Assembly: GCA_014859965.1 (NCBI GenBank)
Contig: JACZKQ010000062.1
Span: forward strand, 1 to 41,711
Direction of reading: 5' to 3'
Source: Phycisphaerae bacterium
Lineage (GTDB): Bacteria; Planctomycetota; Phycisphaerae; Sedimentisphaerales; Anaerohalosphaeraceae
Length of the DNA stretch: 41,711 nucleotides
Shown: in pieces, positions 31,323-41,711 of the stretch
Position numbering within the stretch: the stretch's first letter is position 1
Layout of the letters: the number at the start of each line of letters is the position of its first letter
The notes under the pieces: model-generated
Told to the model about the DNA's origin: nothing
Seen by the model: the letters and a program-made list of their open reading frames with translations, nothing else
Database searches by the model: none
Made by a program: the position numbers and the translations under genes

Positions 31323-34300
31323 CTATTTCGCAAGTTCGGCGATTTCTTCCGGGGCCAGGGCACGGTCGTAGATGCGAACGTCGTCGATGAGGCCGCTGAA
31401 CATGCGGGCGGGGGAAGATGGATTGCCGCCGATGCAGACTTCGCCCGGAAGGGTGTCGATCGCGTGGTCACCCTGGGCTGTAAGCAGTTCGGGCGTTCCG
31501 TCGACGTAGAGAATGACATCGCCGACATTCGGAGTGCCGTCGTTTTCGAACACCGCGGCGATATGGCGCCACTGGTTGTCGCAGATGTTTGTGGCGCCCA
31601 CGACGGCCCCGCCGCCGACTTCGAGGCGGAGGCGTCCCGCGGATTCAGTGACAAGGGTCCAACGGCCGCCCGGCACGCCGTCGGGGCCCCAGGCAATGAT
31701 CACGCCGCTGGTGTCGGTCGTCCTGATCCATGCCGCGACGGTGCGGGCCCGACCGCCGGCGGGAGGGCTGTAGAAATCGATGTAGAGGTAGTCATCGACG
31801 CCATCCAGTGACAGGGCATTGCCGAGCCTGCCGGGAACCCAGCAGGCGGCCCCGAAGTTCCGGAGCTTGGCGATACGGTTAAATATGGAGCTGTCGTAGG
31901 CGACCATACCGGTCGTCTCATCGAGTTTCCACCAAACGGCGGGGTTCCGGATACTCAGCGACCATTCGGCCGCGAGGCGAGCCATGTCGTGGGCATCCAC
32001 GAGGCCGTCGATGGTCAGGTCCGCGCCGCCGCACCAGTCGGGTTCTTCGCAGGATTGATCGAGCCAACGAGCGGCGAAGGCCATAAGGTCGGCGGCGTCG
32101 ATTTGTGCATTGGGTGCAAAGTCGGCGGTTGAGTTTTCGTAGGCGCCCATGTCCAGCCGGCCATGCAGGACCCGTGGCCGACCGTCGGCGTCGTTGTCGC
32201 CGAGGGCGCCGACATAAGTTGGATCGCCCGCGTCAATGCATGGCGAGAAGGACAGCAGCCGGTAGTCGCCGCCGGTCCAGGAATCCGTCAACAGGCCGCC
32301 GGGCAGGCAGCCAGGGGCAGCGAAGAAGGGCTCCCGATTCATGTTGCCGGTGCCCTCCCAGCCGCCTTCGATATTGCTGTGGGTTACGACATAGCTGACA
32401 TTGGGCTGGACCTCGATTTGACCTGGCGAACCCGCTGGAAGGTTGCCCCAGATGATACTATTCTTGATGACCGTTTCGTGGGGGTAGGGTCCTTGGGCAA
32501 AGCCGCCGATACCGCCTCTGTAGTAATTCTGGGCTACGGTGCAGTTCTCCACAAGCAGCCGCCCGGCGGGGCGGTCCTTGGGCGAAGATATACCCAATCC
32601 GAACCATCCGTTGCCTGCTGCCACGCAATCCCGGAGAATCACGTCGGGCGAGGTGATGCCGAATCCACACATTTTGTTACCTTCGAATCGGCAGCGGGCG
32701 ACGTCGAGGAACGCCCAGCCCCAGAAGCCGGACCGTGCGTTGTGGTGGAAACTGCAGTCGCGCAGGGTGATCAAGGGAAAGATGTTACGGTTGTGGCAGG
32801 CATTGACGCCCTCGGCGCCGTTGTGGTGAATATCGCAGCCCTCCAGACGCAGCATGCGTGCCGATCCCGGATAGCCCTCCCGCCCGAGCATGCTGATGCC
32901 GTCGGAGGCACTGTTGGCGATGGTACAATCGCGAACTGTGGCCCCTCCGCTTAGAACCTCGATACCGTTCTTGCCGCCAGTGAGCAGGCAGTTCTGGATG
33001 GTTGGGGTTCCGTGCTGATCGATAGAGACCAGAGAGTTTATGCCGTTGCCCTGAACGGTGAAACCGTCCAAGATGAAGTCGGCGCCTTCGTGGCCGTGCA
33101 AAATGATTCGAGGGGACAGGTGGCATTGGTCGGGACCGTTGGCACTTCTGATCCAAATCGGTCGGCCAAAGAAAATGACGAACTCATCATGATACCAGCC
33201 GTCGGCGACGAGCACGATATCGCCGGCGTCAGCAAACTCAGTGGCGGCGGCAATAGTCCTTTTGGCGGTCTGCCAGATTCGGCCGTCGCCGGAATCGTCG
33301 GGTTGTGCGGCGTCGACGTACCAGTACCCGCTGCGCGGAAAGCTGCTGCGTTCGTATTCCTGGATGTTTGTTAGACCGTCATTGTCATCGTCGCCGTCAG
33401 GCATTGCGGCTGTCGGCGAATCGAAGTGCTGTGCTTCCCAGTGGTCGGGCAGGCCGTCGGCGTCTTCGTCATGGTATTCGTCGGCGCCGATGTCGACAGC
33501 GGCGTCACGGATTCGCGGTTCTTCGTCGACGTCGGTTGAAGAGTTTTCTACAGCGATGCCGGCATTAATGCAGGGAGAGTTAATTTGCAGCCAGCCCTCT
33601 CTGGTGATTTTCGGGTCGTGTCGGTAGACGTTTTCGCCGGGCCAGCCATGCATGATGTAGCTGTTGCGCACAGTGATGCTCTCGGGCCGGTCGAGGTCGG
33701 TGGCCCAATGATATGGGCCTATATCCGTCGTGTTGGCCCAGAAAATGCAGTTTTCAACCGTTGCCATATCGTTTTTCGTGGAGAGACCGACCGTGCTGTT
33801 GATGACCGTGCAGTTAACGAGCCGGCAGGGGACCGGTGCGACGATGGCCCGCTGGGAGCAGGCCGCGACGATGCAGTTGCGGAGCACGGCGGTCGGGGCG
33901 GAGACGAATACGCCGTAACCGTAGACCTCCGAAATGACGCAGCCGTGGAGGATTGCCGTTCCGGGTGAGCGGTCGATGGACACGGCCGGGGTGTCCTCAG
34001 CGGCGATCGACCAGTTGCCGGAGTTGTAGTAGACGCCGGTCCGGCGGATGCGGCAATGGTACAACTCGCACGTGCTGTCTTTCGCAGAGAGAGCCCGCAT
34101 CGTCTGTTCCATGGTGCAGTTGTCCAGTACGAGGCGGTGGACTTTATCGGCGCTGATGCAGATGTTCCTGCTTTGAAACGCGAGGCCTTCGATGCGGATC
34201 TCGCCTTCGGTAAGATTGGTAAGATTGAGTCTCGTTGCGTGAAGGATGCAGTGTTCAGGTCCGTTGGCGCTTCGGAGGGTGATGCTCTTGGCGGTGACAG

Positions 34301-34487
34301 TCAGAGATCCTTCGGCGGGGGTCCATGTGCCGTCGGCAATGGTCACGGTGTCGCCGTTTGCGGCCTCGTCGATGGCGGCCTGAATTGTGGTGTATGGGCC
34401 GCCGGGCGAGACGTAGAAATCGGCGGCATGTGCAGCGGCATGAATTGCCAGACTAAAAACGACTGTCGACAAAAACATCCTGTACAT
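31323..34487 (-). CDS. Secreted tandem beta-helix protein with dockerin-like and LamG domains
   Basis: 1054 residues; AGGAGGAA lies just before the ATG. Signal peptide 1-22. Residues about 23-310 form a right-handed parallel beta-helix (DTVTIADGTWTPAEG; repeated 'NC..' turns such as VLRNCIVAAC). About 338-380 is a calcium-binding acidic hinge (DEDADGLPDHWE, DGDDDNDGLTNIQEYE). A second beta-helix covers about 388-790 (IQNCLLTGG, VRDCTIANSASDGISM, ILRDCVAAGNGWFG). About 800-850 hold two dockerin-like loops (NAQIDAADLMAFAARWLD, DLTIDGLVDAHDMARLAAEWS), typical of Phycisphaerae. About 855-1054 is a LamG/concanavalin-like sandwich (VDDYLYIDFYSPPAGG, DVRIYDRALAPEEIAEL). It probably binds or cleaves a surface polysaccharide; no lyase catalytic residues stand out. 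Monocistronic, divergent from guaB. Confidence 0.88.
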   Translation of the reverse strand: MYRMFLSTVVFSLAIHAAAHAADFYVSPGGPYTTIQAAIDEAANGDTVTIADGTWTPAEGSLTVTAKSITLRSANGPEHCILHATRLNLTNLTEGEIRIEGLAFQSRNICISADKVHRLVLDNCTMEQTMRALSAKDSTCELYHCRIRRTGVYYNSGNWSIAAEDTPAVSIDRSPGTAILHGCVISEVYGYGVFVSAPTAVLRNCIVAACSQRAIVAPVPCRLVNCTVINSTVGLSTKNDMATVENCIFWANTTDIGPYHWATDLDRPESITVRNSYIMHGWPGENVYRHDPKITREGWLQINSPCINAGIAVENSSTDVDEEPRIRDAAVDIGADEYHDEDADGLPDHWEAQHFDSPTAAMPDGDDDNDGLTNIQEYERSSFPRSGYWYVDAAQPDDSGDGRIWQTAKRTIAAATEFADAGDIVLVADGWYHDEFVIFFGRPIWIRSANGPDQCHLSPRIILHGHEGADFILDGFTVQGNGINSLVSIDQHGTPTIQNCLLTGGKNGIEVLSGGATVRDCTIANSASDGISMLGREGYPGSARMLRLEGCDIHHNGAEGVNACHNRNIFPLITLRDCSFHHNARSGFWGWAFLDVARCRFEGNKMCGFGITSPDVILRDCVAAGNGWFGLGISSPKDRPAGRLLVENCTVAQNYYRGGIGGFAQGPYPHETVIKNSIIWGNLPAGSPGQIEVQPNVSYVVTHSNIEGGWEGTGNMNREPFFAAPGCLPGGLLTDSWTGGDYRLLSFSPCIDAGDPTYVGALGDNDADGRPRVLHGRLDMGAYENSTADFAPNAQIDAADLMAFAARWLDQSCEEPDWCGGADLTIDGLVDAHDMARLAAEWSLSIRNPAVWWKLDETTGMVAYDSSIFNRIAKLRNFGAACWVPGRLGNALSLDGVDDYLYIDFYSPPAGGRARTVAAWIRTTDTSGVIIAWGPDGVPGGRWTLVTESAGRLRLEVGGGAVVGATNICDNQWRHIAAVFENDGTPNVGDVILYVDGTPELLTAQGDHAIDTLPGEVCIGGNPSSPARMFSGLIDDVRIYDRALAPEEIAELAK

Positions 34488-34639
34488 TTCTTCCTCCTGT
34501 GTTTGACGTGGTGTCCAGGTTAACAGGATACAATTTTAATACAACGAGCGGACTTTTAAAAGAATATTTTCAAAAAAGCGGTCGATTTCCCTATTTTCAC
34601 AGGCATAGATGCAAGTGGTTCGGGTTTTGGGGAATTATT

Positions 34640-36185
<1,546 letters not shown>

Positions 36186-36255
36186 TACAGAGGTAATGAC
36201 ACTTTCGCCGCACGAACGGCCCTGCCGGTTACCAGAAACATGCGTCAGGAAAAAC

Positions 36256-37797
36256 ATGAGTAGAGAAGTTGTTGCTATTATTGATTTCGGCAGCCAGTAC
36301 GGGCAGTTGATCGCCAGACGGGTGCGCGAACAGAAGGTGTATTCGGAGATTCATCAGCCGCATGTGACGGCGGCGGAACTGAGCCAGGTGAACCTGAAGG
36401 GAATCATTCTTTCGGGCGGGCCGGCAAGCGTTTATGCGCCCAACGCCCCGACGTGCGATCCGAGACTGTTCGATCTGGGCGTGCCGATTCTGGGAATTTG
36501 TTACGGGATGCAGATCGGCTGCAAGATACTGGGAGCGGACGTGAGGCCGGCAAAGAGCCGCGAATACGGGCGGACGAACCTGACGATCACAGCGGGCGGC
36601 GATCTCCTGGCCCGTCTGCCCGAGGCGACGACGGTATGGATGAGTCACGGCGACCAGGTCAACGATTTGCCGGCGGATTTTATTGCACTGGCGGAGACGC
36701 CGACGTGTCCCTATGCGGCCGTTCAGTACAGGGGCGGGGCTTTTTACGGGGTGCAGTTTCATCCGGAGGTGACGCATACGCCCCGGGGGTCCGATATCCT
36801 GAAGAATTTTCTTTACGATATCTGCGGCTGCAGCGGCGATTGGCAGATGAGCGATTTTGTGGAGCATACGATGACGACGGTGCGCACGCAGGTGGGCGCC
36901 GGCACAGTGATCTGCGGATTGAGCGGGGGGGTGGATTCGGCAGTGACCGCGGCGCTGCTGCACCGGGCGATCGGCGATCAGCTCGTGTGTATCTTCGTGG
37001 ACAACGGCCTGCTGCGGAACAACGAGCGGCAGGGCGTAGTGGCCATGTTTCAGGACCATTTCCACTTTGATCTTCGCGTGGTCGATTGGGGAGCGACGTT
37101 TCTGGCCAAGCTCGCCGGCGTTACGGACCCGCAGCAGAAACGCAAGATCATTGGGGCCGAATTCATCGAAGCATTCAAGTCCGAAGCCGAGAGAATTAAG
37201 GATGCCCATTTTCTGGCCCAGGGGACACTCTACCCGGATGTCATCGAGTCGGGCAACAAGGACGGCAACCTGGCGGCGAATATCAAACTGCACCATAACG
37301 TGGGAGGGCTCCCGGAGGAGTTAGGCTTTGAATTGGTGGAGCCGCTGCGGGATTTATTCAAGGATGAGGTCCGCAAGGTGGGCGAATACCTGGGGCTGCC
37401 CGAGGATATGGTATGGCGGCACCCCTTCCCGGGTCCCGGGCTGGCGGTGCGGGTGATCGGCGATGTGACGCCAAAGAAATTGGAGATTTTGCGGGAAGCG
37501 GACGATATACTGATTGAAGAGATCAAGGCGGCGGGTTTGTATCGCAGCATCAGTCAGGCGCTGACGGTCCTGTTGCCCGTCGGTACGGTAGGGGTCATGG
37601 GGGACGAGCGGAGTTACGAGCACGTGATTGCAATCCGGGCGGTGGAAACAACCGACTTCATGACGGCGGATTTCTCGCGGATACCATATGAAGTGCTGGG
37701 GCTGGTGGCCAGCCGGATCACCAACGAGGTTCGTGGTGTCAACCGCGTGGTATACGATGTGTCCAGCAAGCCGCCGGCCACGATTGAATGGGAGTAA
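36256..37797 (+). CDS. guaA: GMP synthase (glutamine-hydrolysing) GuaA
   Basis: 513 residues from ATG 36256 (AGGA upstream); a start at 36196 is less likely. The glutaminase domain (1-195) has Cys82 in [14 protein letters not shown] and His169-x-Glu171 in [11 protein letters not shown]. The ATP pyrophosphatase P-loop is SGGVDS (223-228), and the C-terminal dimerisation domain ends [16 protein letters not shown] (here [12 protein letters not shown]), the standard terminus. It converts XMP to GMP, directly after GuaB's reaction. Confidence 0.97.
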   Translation: MSREVVAIIDFGSQYGQLIARRVREQKVYSEIHQPHVTAAELSQVNLKGIILSGGPASVYAPNAPTCDPRLFDLGVPILGICYGMQIGCKILGADVRPAKSREYGRTNLTITAGGDLLARLPEATTVWMSHGDQVNDLPADFIALAETPTCPYAAVQYRGGAFYGVQFHPEVTHTPRGSDILKNFLYDICGCSGDWQMSDFVEHTMTTVRTQVGAGTVICGLSGGVDSAVTAALLHRAIGDQLVCIFVDNGLLRNNERQGVVAMFQDHFHFDLRVVDWGATFLAKLAGVTDPQQKRKIIGAEFIEAFKSEAERIKDAHFLAQGTLYPDVIESGNKDGNLAANIKLHHNVGGLPEELGFELVEPLRDLFKDEVRKVGEYLGLPEDMVWRHPFPGPGLAVRVIGDVTPKKLEILREADDILIEEIKAAGLYRSISQALTVLLPVGTVGVMGDERSYEHVIAIRAVETTDFMTADFSRIPYEVLGLVASRITNEVRGVNRVVYDVSSKPPATIEWE

Positions 37798-37876
37798 TCG
37801 GCATGTAGGCAGCAAACAGAGCCTTGGCAGGCATCAACCTGAATTTGCGTGAAATAATTGATTGACAAGGATGTTT

Positions 37877-38776
37877 ATGAATTACCTGAAGGGTTTCGGG
37901 GCCTGCTTGCTCGTCGGAGCTTCTTTTTTTGGGGGTGGGTGCCAGCAGATTCAGAGCCGAATCGAGCATCCGGCGGACGTCCGGGCCGCGTGGCAGGCTG
38001 ATGAGACAGCCGTTTCGTTGAGTTTTGGCGCGTCCAACAAGGATAGTGCGGAGCCGGGGTTGGCAGTGGCATTGGGCAGTCTGGCCGACAAGATGTGGTC
38101 GCTGCCGCATCTGGTGATCGAGGATTCCAAGGAAATTGTCAGGACCGACAACAATCTTCTTTGGTTGCTGGCGGCGGGAGGGGGAAGCATTGCCCTGCGG
38201 CAGGGCGGCGGCGATGATCGGATTGCCGACAATTTCAGGGACAATCCATGGGTGAGCGACCACAAAGACCTCGATAAGTTCGTGGATTACGTGGGCGGGC
38301 CGGGGATTCATTTTGCGGCCGCGGGACTGTGGTACCTCAGCAGTGCAGCGAAGGGGGATGAGGTGAACACGCGGAACGCATGGACCATGTTCGAGGCGCT
38401 GGCGGTGACGGGGGCCGCCACGTTGGCGCTGAAGCTGATTGTCAATGACGAGACGCCCAACGGCAAGGATCTTGCCTGGCCGAGCGGGCACACTTCCAGT
38501 TCGTTTACAGTGGCGGCGGTACTGCATGAATTGTACGGGCCCCAAATCGGTATCCCGGCGTATCTTGGGGCGGGGTTTGTAGGTTACCGCATGATGGACG
38601 CCGGCGACCATTGGGCAAGCGACGTGCTTTTCGGGGCGGTGTTGGGATATATCGTGGGGCATCATGTCGCACAAAAATATGCTGCACCGGAAGTCGCGGG
38701 GTTTGAGCTGGTGCCTTACAACGAGGTCGTCGCGGATCGGTTTGTTACGGGGGTGGGGTTCGTCAAGACGTTTTGA
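37877..38776 (+). CDS. PAP2-family phosphatase lipoprotein
   Basis: 299 residues from ATG 37877 (AAGG 6 nt upstream); ATG 37871 and TTG 37862 are alternatives. A lipoprotein signal ends in GGGC with Cys22. The phosphatase motifs are in the C-terminal half: WPSGHTSSSF (P202-H205) and GYRMMDAGDHWASDVLFGAV with the catalytic His near residue 245. The first KxxxxxxRP motif is degenerate (KLIVNDETPNG). The family removes phosphate from lipid or isoprenoid phosphates (PgpB- and BacA-like) or halogenates as vanadium haloperoxidase relatives; substrate unknown. A 79-nt gap follows guaA, so transcription could be shared. Confidence 0.85.
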   Translation: MNYLKGFGACLLVGASFFGGGCQQIQSRIEHPADVRAAWQADETAVSLSFGASNKDSAEPGLAVALGSLADKMWSLPHLVIEDSKEIVRTDNNLLWLLAAGGGSIALRQGGGDDRIADNFRDNPWVSDHKDLDKFVDYVGGPGIHFAAAGLWYLSSAAKGDEVNTRNAWTMFEALAVTGAATLALKLIVNDETPNGKDLAWPSGHTSSSFTVAAVLHELYGPQIGIPAYLGAGFVGYRMMDAGDHWASDVLFGAVLGYIVGHHVAQKYAAPEVAGFELVPYNEVVADRFVTGVGFVKTF

Positions 38777-38944
38777 TCAGATGCGCTCCGCATGTCGGTT
38801 TGCCCTTGTGACGGATCAGGAGCACTCGAAAGGACAGCGCGCGATGCGGCAGGCATTCACGGGCAATCCCCAGGTTCGTCAGCACATGCCGGTCATCTGC
38901 GAAATTGTCTTGAATAATCCCATGCCTGTGGATAGACTGCCGTG

Positions 38945-38973
38945 TTGCGCGCGTGTTCCAATGAGAATAATTA
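38945..38973 (+). promoter_or_regulatory. Possible promoter of the aminotransferase gene
   Basis: TTGCGC (38945-38950), 17-bp spacer, TAATTA (38968-38973), 22 nt before the ATG. TTGAAT (38910-38915) with TAGACT (38933-38938) at the same spacing is an alternative. No gene is seen in 38777-38995. Confidence 0.32.
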
Positions 38974-38995
38974 CTATGGGTTTTTGGGTTTTGCA

Positions 38996-40192
38996 ATGTC
39001 GGAATTTGTGATAGAGCCAAATGAGCGGATCAAGCGGTTGCCCCCGTACCTTTTTGGGCGGCTGAACGCGTTAAAACAGGCCAAGCGCCAGGCGGATATT
39101 GACGTGATCGATCTTGGCATGGGCAATCCGCTGGACGGGGCGCCCCCGATTGTGATAGATAAAGTATGTGAGGCGATTCGCGACCCGCGTAACCACCGTT
39201 ACTCGGTATCGAAAGGCATCTTCAATCTGCGTCGAGAAGTGGCGCTCAAGTACGCCCGAAAGTGGAATGTTGAACTGGACCCGGACAAGGAGGTTTTGGC
39301 GTGCATCGGCTCCAAGGAAGGTTTCAGCCATATGTGCCTGGCGATGCTGGGACCCGGCGATACGGCCGTTGTGACGGACCCGGCGTTTCCCATCCACACG
39401 TACGCGGTGGCGCTGGCCGGGGCCAATGTTATCAGTGTGCCGCTGGGCAATGACCAGAAATTCCTCGATACCATCGCAATGGTCTGCGAGCATCTTTATC
39501 CTCGGCCAAAGCTGTTAATCCTGAATTATCCGCATAATCCGACGGCAATGACGGTGGACGATGGCTTTTTCGAACCCGTGGTGGAGCTGGCGAAGCGATT
39601 TAAGATCGCGGTGATTCAGGATTTCGCATATGGCGAGACGTGTTTCGACGGGTACAAGGCGCCGAGTTTTCTGTCGGTAAAGGGGGCCAAGGACGTCGGG
39701 GTGGAATTCACCACGATGAGCAAACCCTACAGTATGGCCGGCTTCCGGATCGGGTTTGTGGCGGGCAATCGACACATGATCGAAGCGCTTGCGACGATCA
39801 AGGGATATTACGACTACGGCATTTTTCAGCCGATCCAGATCGCCAGCATTATCGCGATGCGGCATTGCGAACAGGACATGGCGGACCAGAACGCGAAGTA
39901 CCAGTTGCGACGAGACGTCGTATGTGAAGGGCTTCGCCGTATCGGGTGGGAAATGGAGACACCGCGGGCTTCGATGTTCGTTTGGGCGAAGGTGCCCGAG
40001 GCGCATCTTCAGGGCAAAGGCACGATCGATTATGCGATGGACCTGATGGACGGGGCAAATGTGGCGATTGCGCCCGGCCGGGCGTTCGGCGAGAACGGGG
40101 AAAACTATATGCGGATAGCATTGGTGGAAAATGAAAACCGACTGCGTCAGGCCATCAGGAATATTTCAAGGTTTGTTCAGTCGAGAAAATAG
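38996..40192 (+). CDS. Class I/II aminotransferase (AlaC-like)
   Basis: 398 residues from ATG 38996, the first start that gives the family N-terminus ([19 protein letters not shown]); its ribosome site is weak. A fold-type I PLP enzyme: PLP-binding Lys243 in [19 protein letters not shown], the [10 protein letters not shown] and [14 protein letters not shown] loops, and the C-terminal arginine in [14 protein letters not shown]. Overall it is closest to AlaC/YfdZ alanine transaminases ([14 protein letters not shown]). It would interconvert alanine and pyruvate with 2-oxoglutarate; LL-diaminopimelate and methionine aminotransferases are near relatives, so the substrate is not certain. Confidence 0.88.
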   Translation: MSEFVIEPNERIKRLPPYLFGRLNALKQAKRQADIDVIDLGMGNPLDGAPPIVIDKVCEAIRDPRNHRYSVSKGIFNLRREVALKYARKWNVELDPDKEVLACIGSKEGFSHMCLAMLGPGDTAVVTDPAFPIHTYAVALAGANVISVPLGNDQKFLDTIAMVCEHLYPRPKLLILNYPHNPTAMTVDDGFFEPVVELAKRFKIAVIQDFAYGETCFDGYKAPSFLSVKGAKDVGVEFTTMSKPYSMAGFRIGFVAGNRHMIEALATIKGYYDYGIFQPIQIASIIAMRHCEQDMADQNAKYQLRRDVVCEGLRRIGWEMETPRASMFVWAKVPEAHLQGKGTIDYAMDLMDGANVAIAPGRAFGENGENYMRIALVENENRLRQAIRNISRFVQSRK

Positions 40193-40517
40193 GTTGCTGC
40201 TTGATCTTGGCTGATAGTGACATTTGGCTGTTTTTTATAGGTCCTTGTGAGATTTGCAGGGGGCTGTGGGGGCTCGATAACCGCTTTTTCAGGAGCGCCA
40301 AGGCGGTTCCGCGCCAAATCTTTGCGGGCCCGATAGAATAGTGAAAAACACTTGACAACCAGCCGGCATTGTGGTCTAATATATAGTACGCGTAAGGGCA
40401 GGACTTCACATAGTCTGTTGCGTTTTATGGGCATGTGGGGGAGCAACCGCAGGGGGCGGTTGCGGCGTGGGTAGAAGATTTGCTTGCAAACGAGGATTTT
40501 TTGGACAGGAGCGTGTG
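40193..40517. other. Intergenic region and leader of the PEP-CTERM gene
   Basis: No gene seen. It holds AACCGC / GCGGTT complementary pieces around 40279-40305, the promoter at 40352-40380, and in the leader an 8-bp stem GCAACCGC (40443-40450) / GCGGTTGC (40456-40463) with loop AGGGG. The latter lies 54 nt before the start codon and lacks a U tract, so an RNA structure rather than a terminator. Confidence 0.5.
40352..40380 (+). promoter_or_regulatory. Sigma-70 type promoter of the PEP-CTERM gene
   Basis: Perfect -35 TTGACA (40352-40357), 17-bp spacer, TCTAAT (40375-40380), giving a leader of about 130 nt to the ATG. Confidence 0.6.
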
Positions 40518-41135
40518 ATGGGTAAGTTGAATTGGGGTGTTCCGGCCGGGCTGATAACAATTGCGGTTTTACTGACTGCGGGTGCTTATGCGGGTTTGGA
40601 AGTGCTTCCCGAAAGTACGCATTATCAGGGTTCGCAGATTCAGGGGAATTATCGAATCGACTTTGCCGTTTATGACACACAGGGCGGCAATGAGTTCGCC
40701 GCCCAGGGTTTTGTGGCGCCGGGTGAAGGGCGTTACACCTATGTGTATCAATTGTTCAACATCAGCGGCGCCGCCAATTTTGGTATCGAGTATTTCCAAA
40801 TCAGCGGAATCAGCCAAGGCGCGGTCAGCAATCAATCACAGATCGGCTCGGCTGATGACCTGGCGGGCGGCATTGCGGCGGAAGACGCATACTTTGATGC
40901 TTCGCTGACAAAAGGCGCGTGGGAGTTCGAGAACGGGACGCTGATCGTTGGAAAGCATTCGGCCTTTCTGGTGATAAGCAGCAATAATGACTGGGCTGCA
41001 GGCGGATACACCATCGATCGTTCGTCAGAGTTTCCGGTGCCGGGCGGCGATGGCAACGAAGTTCCGGAACCCATGACGCTGCTGTTATTGGGAATGGGCG
41101 GTTTTGGGCTTTTAGGCAGCAGAAGATCCAGGTAG
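40518..41135 (+). CDS. PEP-CTERM sorting-domain protein
   Basis: 205 residues from ATG 40518 (AGGAG at 40507-40511). Signal peptide MGKLNWGVPAGLITIAVLLTAGAYAG. The mature part is a beta-rich domain with no known catalytic motif (RIDFAVYDTQGGNEFAAQG, FNISGAANFGIEYFQ). The C-terminus is the PEP-CTERM tripartite signal: VPEP, a hydrophobic helix (MTLLLLGMGGFGLLG) and basic SRRSR, recognised by exosortase. It should be cleaved and released or attached at the surface, often with exopolysaccharide. No exosortase gene is in the window. A second exported protein follows 37 nt later. Confidence 0.92.
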   Translation: MGKLNWGVPAGLITIAVLLTAGAYAGLEVLPESTHYQGSQIQGNYRIDFAVYDTQGGNEFAAQGFVAPGEGRYTYVYQLFNISGAANFGIEYFQISGISQGAVSNQSQIGSADDLAGGIAAEDAYFDASLTKGAWEFENGTLIVGKHSAFLVISSNNDWAAGGYTIDRSSEFPVPGGDGNEVPEPMTLLLLGMGGFGLLGSRRSR

Positions 41136-41172
41136 TAACGGGAGCGCAAGTTTCCGTAGACGGGGGAAAGGG

Positions 41173-41711
41173 ATGATGAGAAGACGAAGTGTGCCAGCTA
41201 TGTTTGTGGCGGCCTTGGTTATCGGTTGCCTTGGGGTGTTTGCGCATGCCGACCAGGCGGAGTTGTATTCGCTGATGATCCAGCAGAGTCCTGTGGATGC
41301 AGGTCTGGTGACCCCGGAAGTGGGTATTCACAGGATCCCAATGGGGGATCAAGTGATGTTGCAGGCGGTCGCCAGGCCGGGATTCCGGTTTCTGTACTGG
41401 CTGGGCGATGTCAGTGATTCGTCCACCGATCAGGCCGTGGTTGTGATCGACGCACCGAAGATCGTGGTAGCCGTCTACGGGCGGCTGGAGCATGAACTTG
41501 TGATCGGCGGCGGGGGATCGGCTGAAGCAGATTCTCGCGCAGATCGCACGGGGGGTCTCGGCGACATCGACGCGCCCAGCGTCGGGGGCGCCAGCTCGTT
41601 GACCGCCAGCGCGGGCTTTACCGGCGGCGGACGGGGCGGCAGCAGTGCCAGGCCCGGCGGCAAGTTGCGGAGTATTCCCTCAGCCAGCGGCGGTACTGGT
41701 GGGGGTGACAA
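41173..41711 (+). CDS. Secreted protein with InlB-repeat-like domain, cut by right edge
   Basis: Open from ATG 41173 (or ATG 41176, better spaced from AAGGG at 41167-41171) to the window end with no stop; 179 codons seen. Signal peptide MMRRRSVPAMFVAALVIGCLGVFAHA. About 28-90 (SPVDAGLVTPEVGIHRIPMG, LQAVARPGFRFLYWLGDVSD, APKIVVAVYG) look like a divergent InlB B-repeat/bacterial repeat domain, usually in surface proteins. From about 105 on it is low-complexity Gly/Ser (GGGG, TGGGRGGSS). It is 37 nt after the PEP-CTERM gene and probably co-transcribed. The missing C-terminus may hold a sorting signal. Confidence 0.72.
   Translation, partial: MMRRRSVPAMFVAALVIGCLGVFAHADQAELYSLMIQQSPVDAGLVTPEVGIHRIPMGDQVMLQAVARPGFRFLYWLGDVSDSSTDQAVVVIDAPKIVVAVYGRLEHELVIGGGGSAEADSRADRTGGLGDIDAPSVGGASSLTASAGFTGGGRGGSSARPGGKLRSIPSASGGTGGGD

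Noticed and set aside
38777..38922. In-frame continuation after the PAP2 stop (also UGA) as a second selenocysteine case
   Set aside because: The tail translation is not protein-like, the PAP2 fold is already complete, and I see no SECIS-like hairpin at the right distance.

Overview
The window reads as chromosomal DNA of a GC-rich, Gram-negative-type heterotroph. The best guess is a member of the Planctomycetota, class Phycisphaerae (Sedimentisphaerales-like). This is inferred from the mix of secreted proteins: a PEP-CTERM protein, a beta-helix protein carrying a dockerin-like calcium-binding pair plus a LamG-type domain, a DUF4091-type protein, Tat-exported sugar enzymes, a GH106 alpha-L-rhamnosidase and an orphan Hcp-like protein. 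No ribosomal RNA or marker phylogeny is available to confirm it. I see no phage, insertion sequence, CRISPR array or plasmid function.

Layout. 0-1.4 kb: a DUF4091-type secreted protein running off the left edge, then a SYLF lipoprotein. 1.6-8.3 kb: a compact four-gene tripartite RND efflux operon (TetR regulator, outer-membrane factor, membrane fusion protein, RND pump) whose genes overlap or nearly overlap. 8.3-11.0 kb: a CorA-type metal transporter and a secreted leucine-rich-repeat protein whose reading frame continues for 75 codons beyond a UGA followed by a SECIS-like hairpin. 11.1-12.5 kb: two overlapping membrane-protein genes. 12.6-15.8 kb: a Tat-exported ThuA/sugar-isomerase fusion, then hisF and hisH on the other strand, and tRNA-Ser(CGA). 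16.4-20.8 kb: an animal-type haem peroxidase, an Hcp-like anchored protein and a Tat-exported Gfo/Idh/MocA oxidoreductase. 21-25.2 kb: ArfB, a zinc alcohol dehydrogenase, a cold-shock protein and a cation/proton antiporter fused to a PTS EIIA domain. 25.4-30.4 kb: a 1362-residue fusion of the rhamnose symporter RhaT to a GH106 rhamnosidase, then an amidohydrolase. 30.5-41.7 kb: hisA, a 1054-residue tandem beta-helix protein, guaB-guaA, a PAP2 lipoprotein, an AlaC-like aminotransferase, a PEP-CTERM protein and a secreted protein cut by the right edge.

How it works together. The housekeeping content is histidine biosynthesis (hisA, hisH, hisF), guanine nucleotide synthesis (guaB, guaA), ribosome rescue (arfB), cold shock and a serine tRNA. 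The accessory content concerns the cell envelope and plant or algal polysaccharide use: rhamnoside cleavage and uptake, oxidation and isomerisation of sugars in the periplasm, surface adhesion or binding proteins, and efflux. The two strongest points for follow-up are the candidate selenocysteine codon in the LRR protein (10804-10806) and the RhaT-GH106 fusion (25419-29507), in which the positive-inside rule puts the hydrolase on the periplasmic side of its own transporter.
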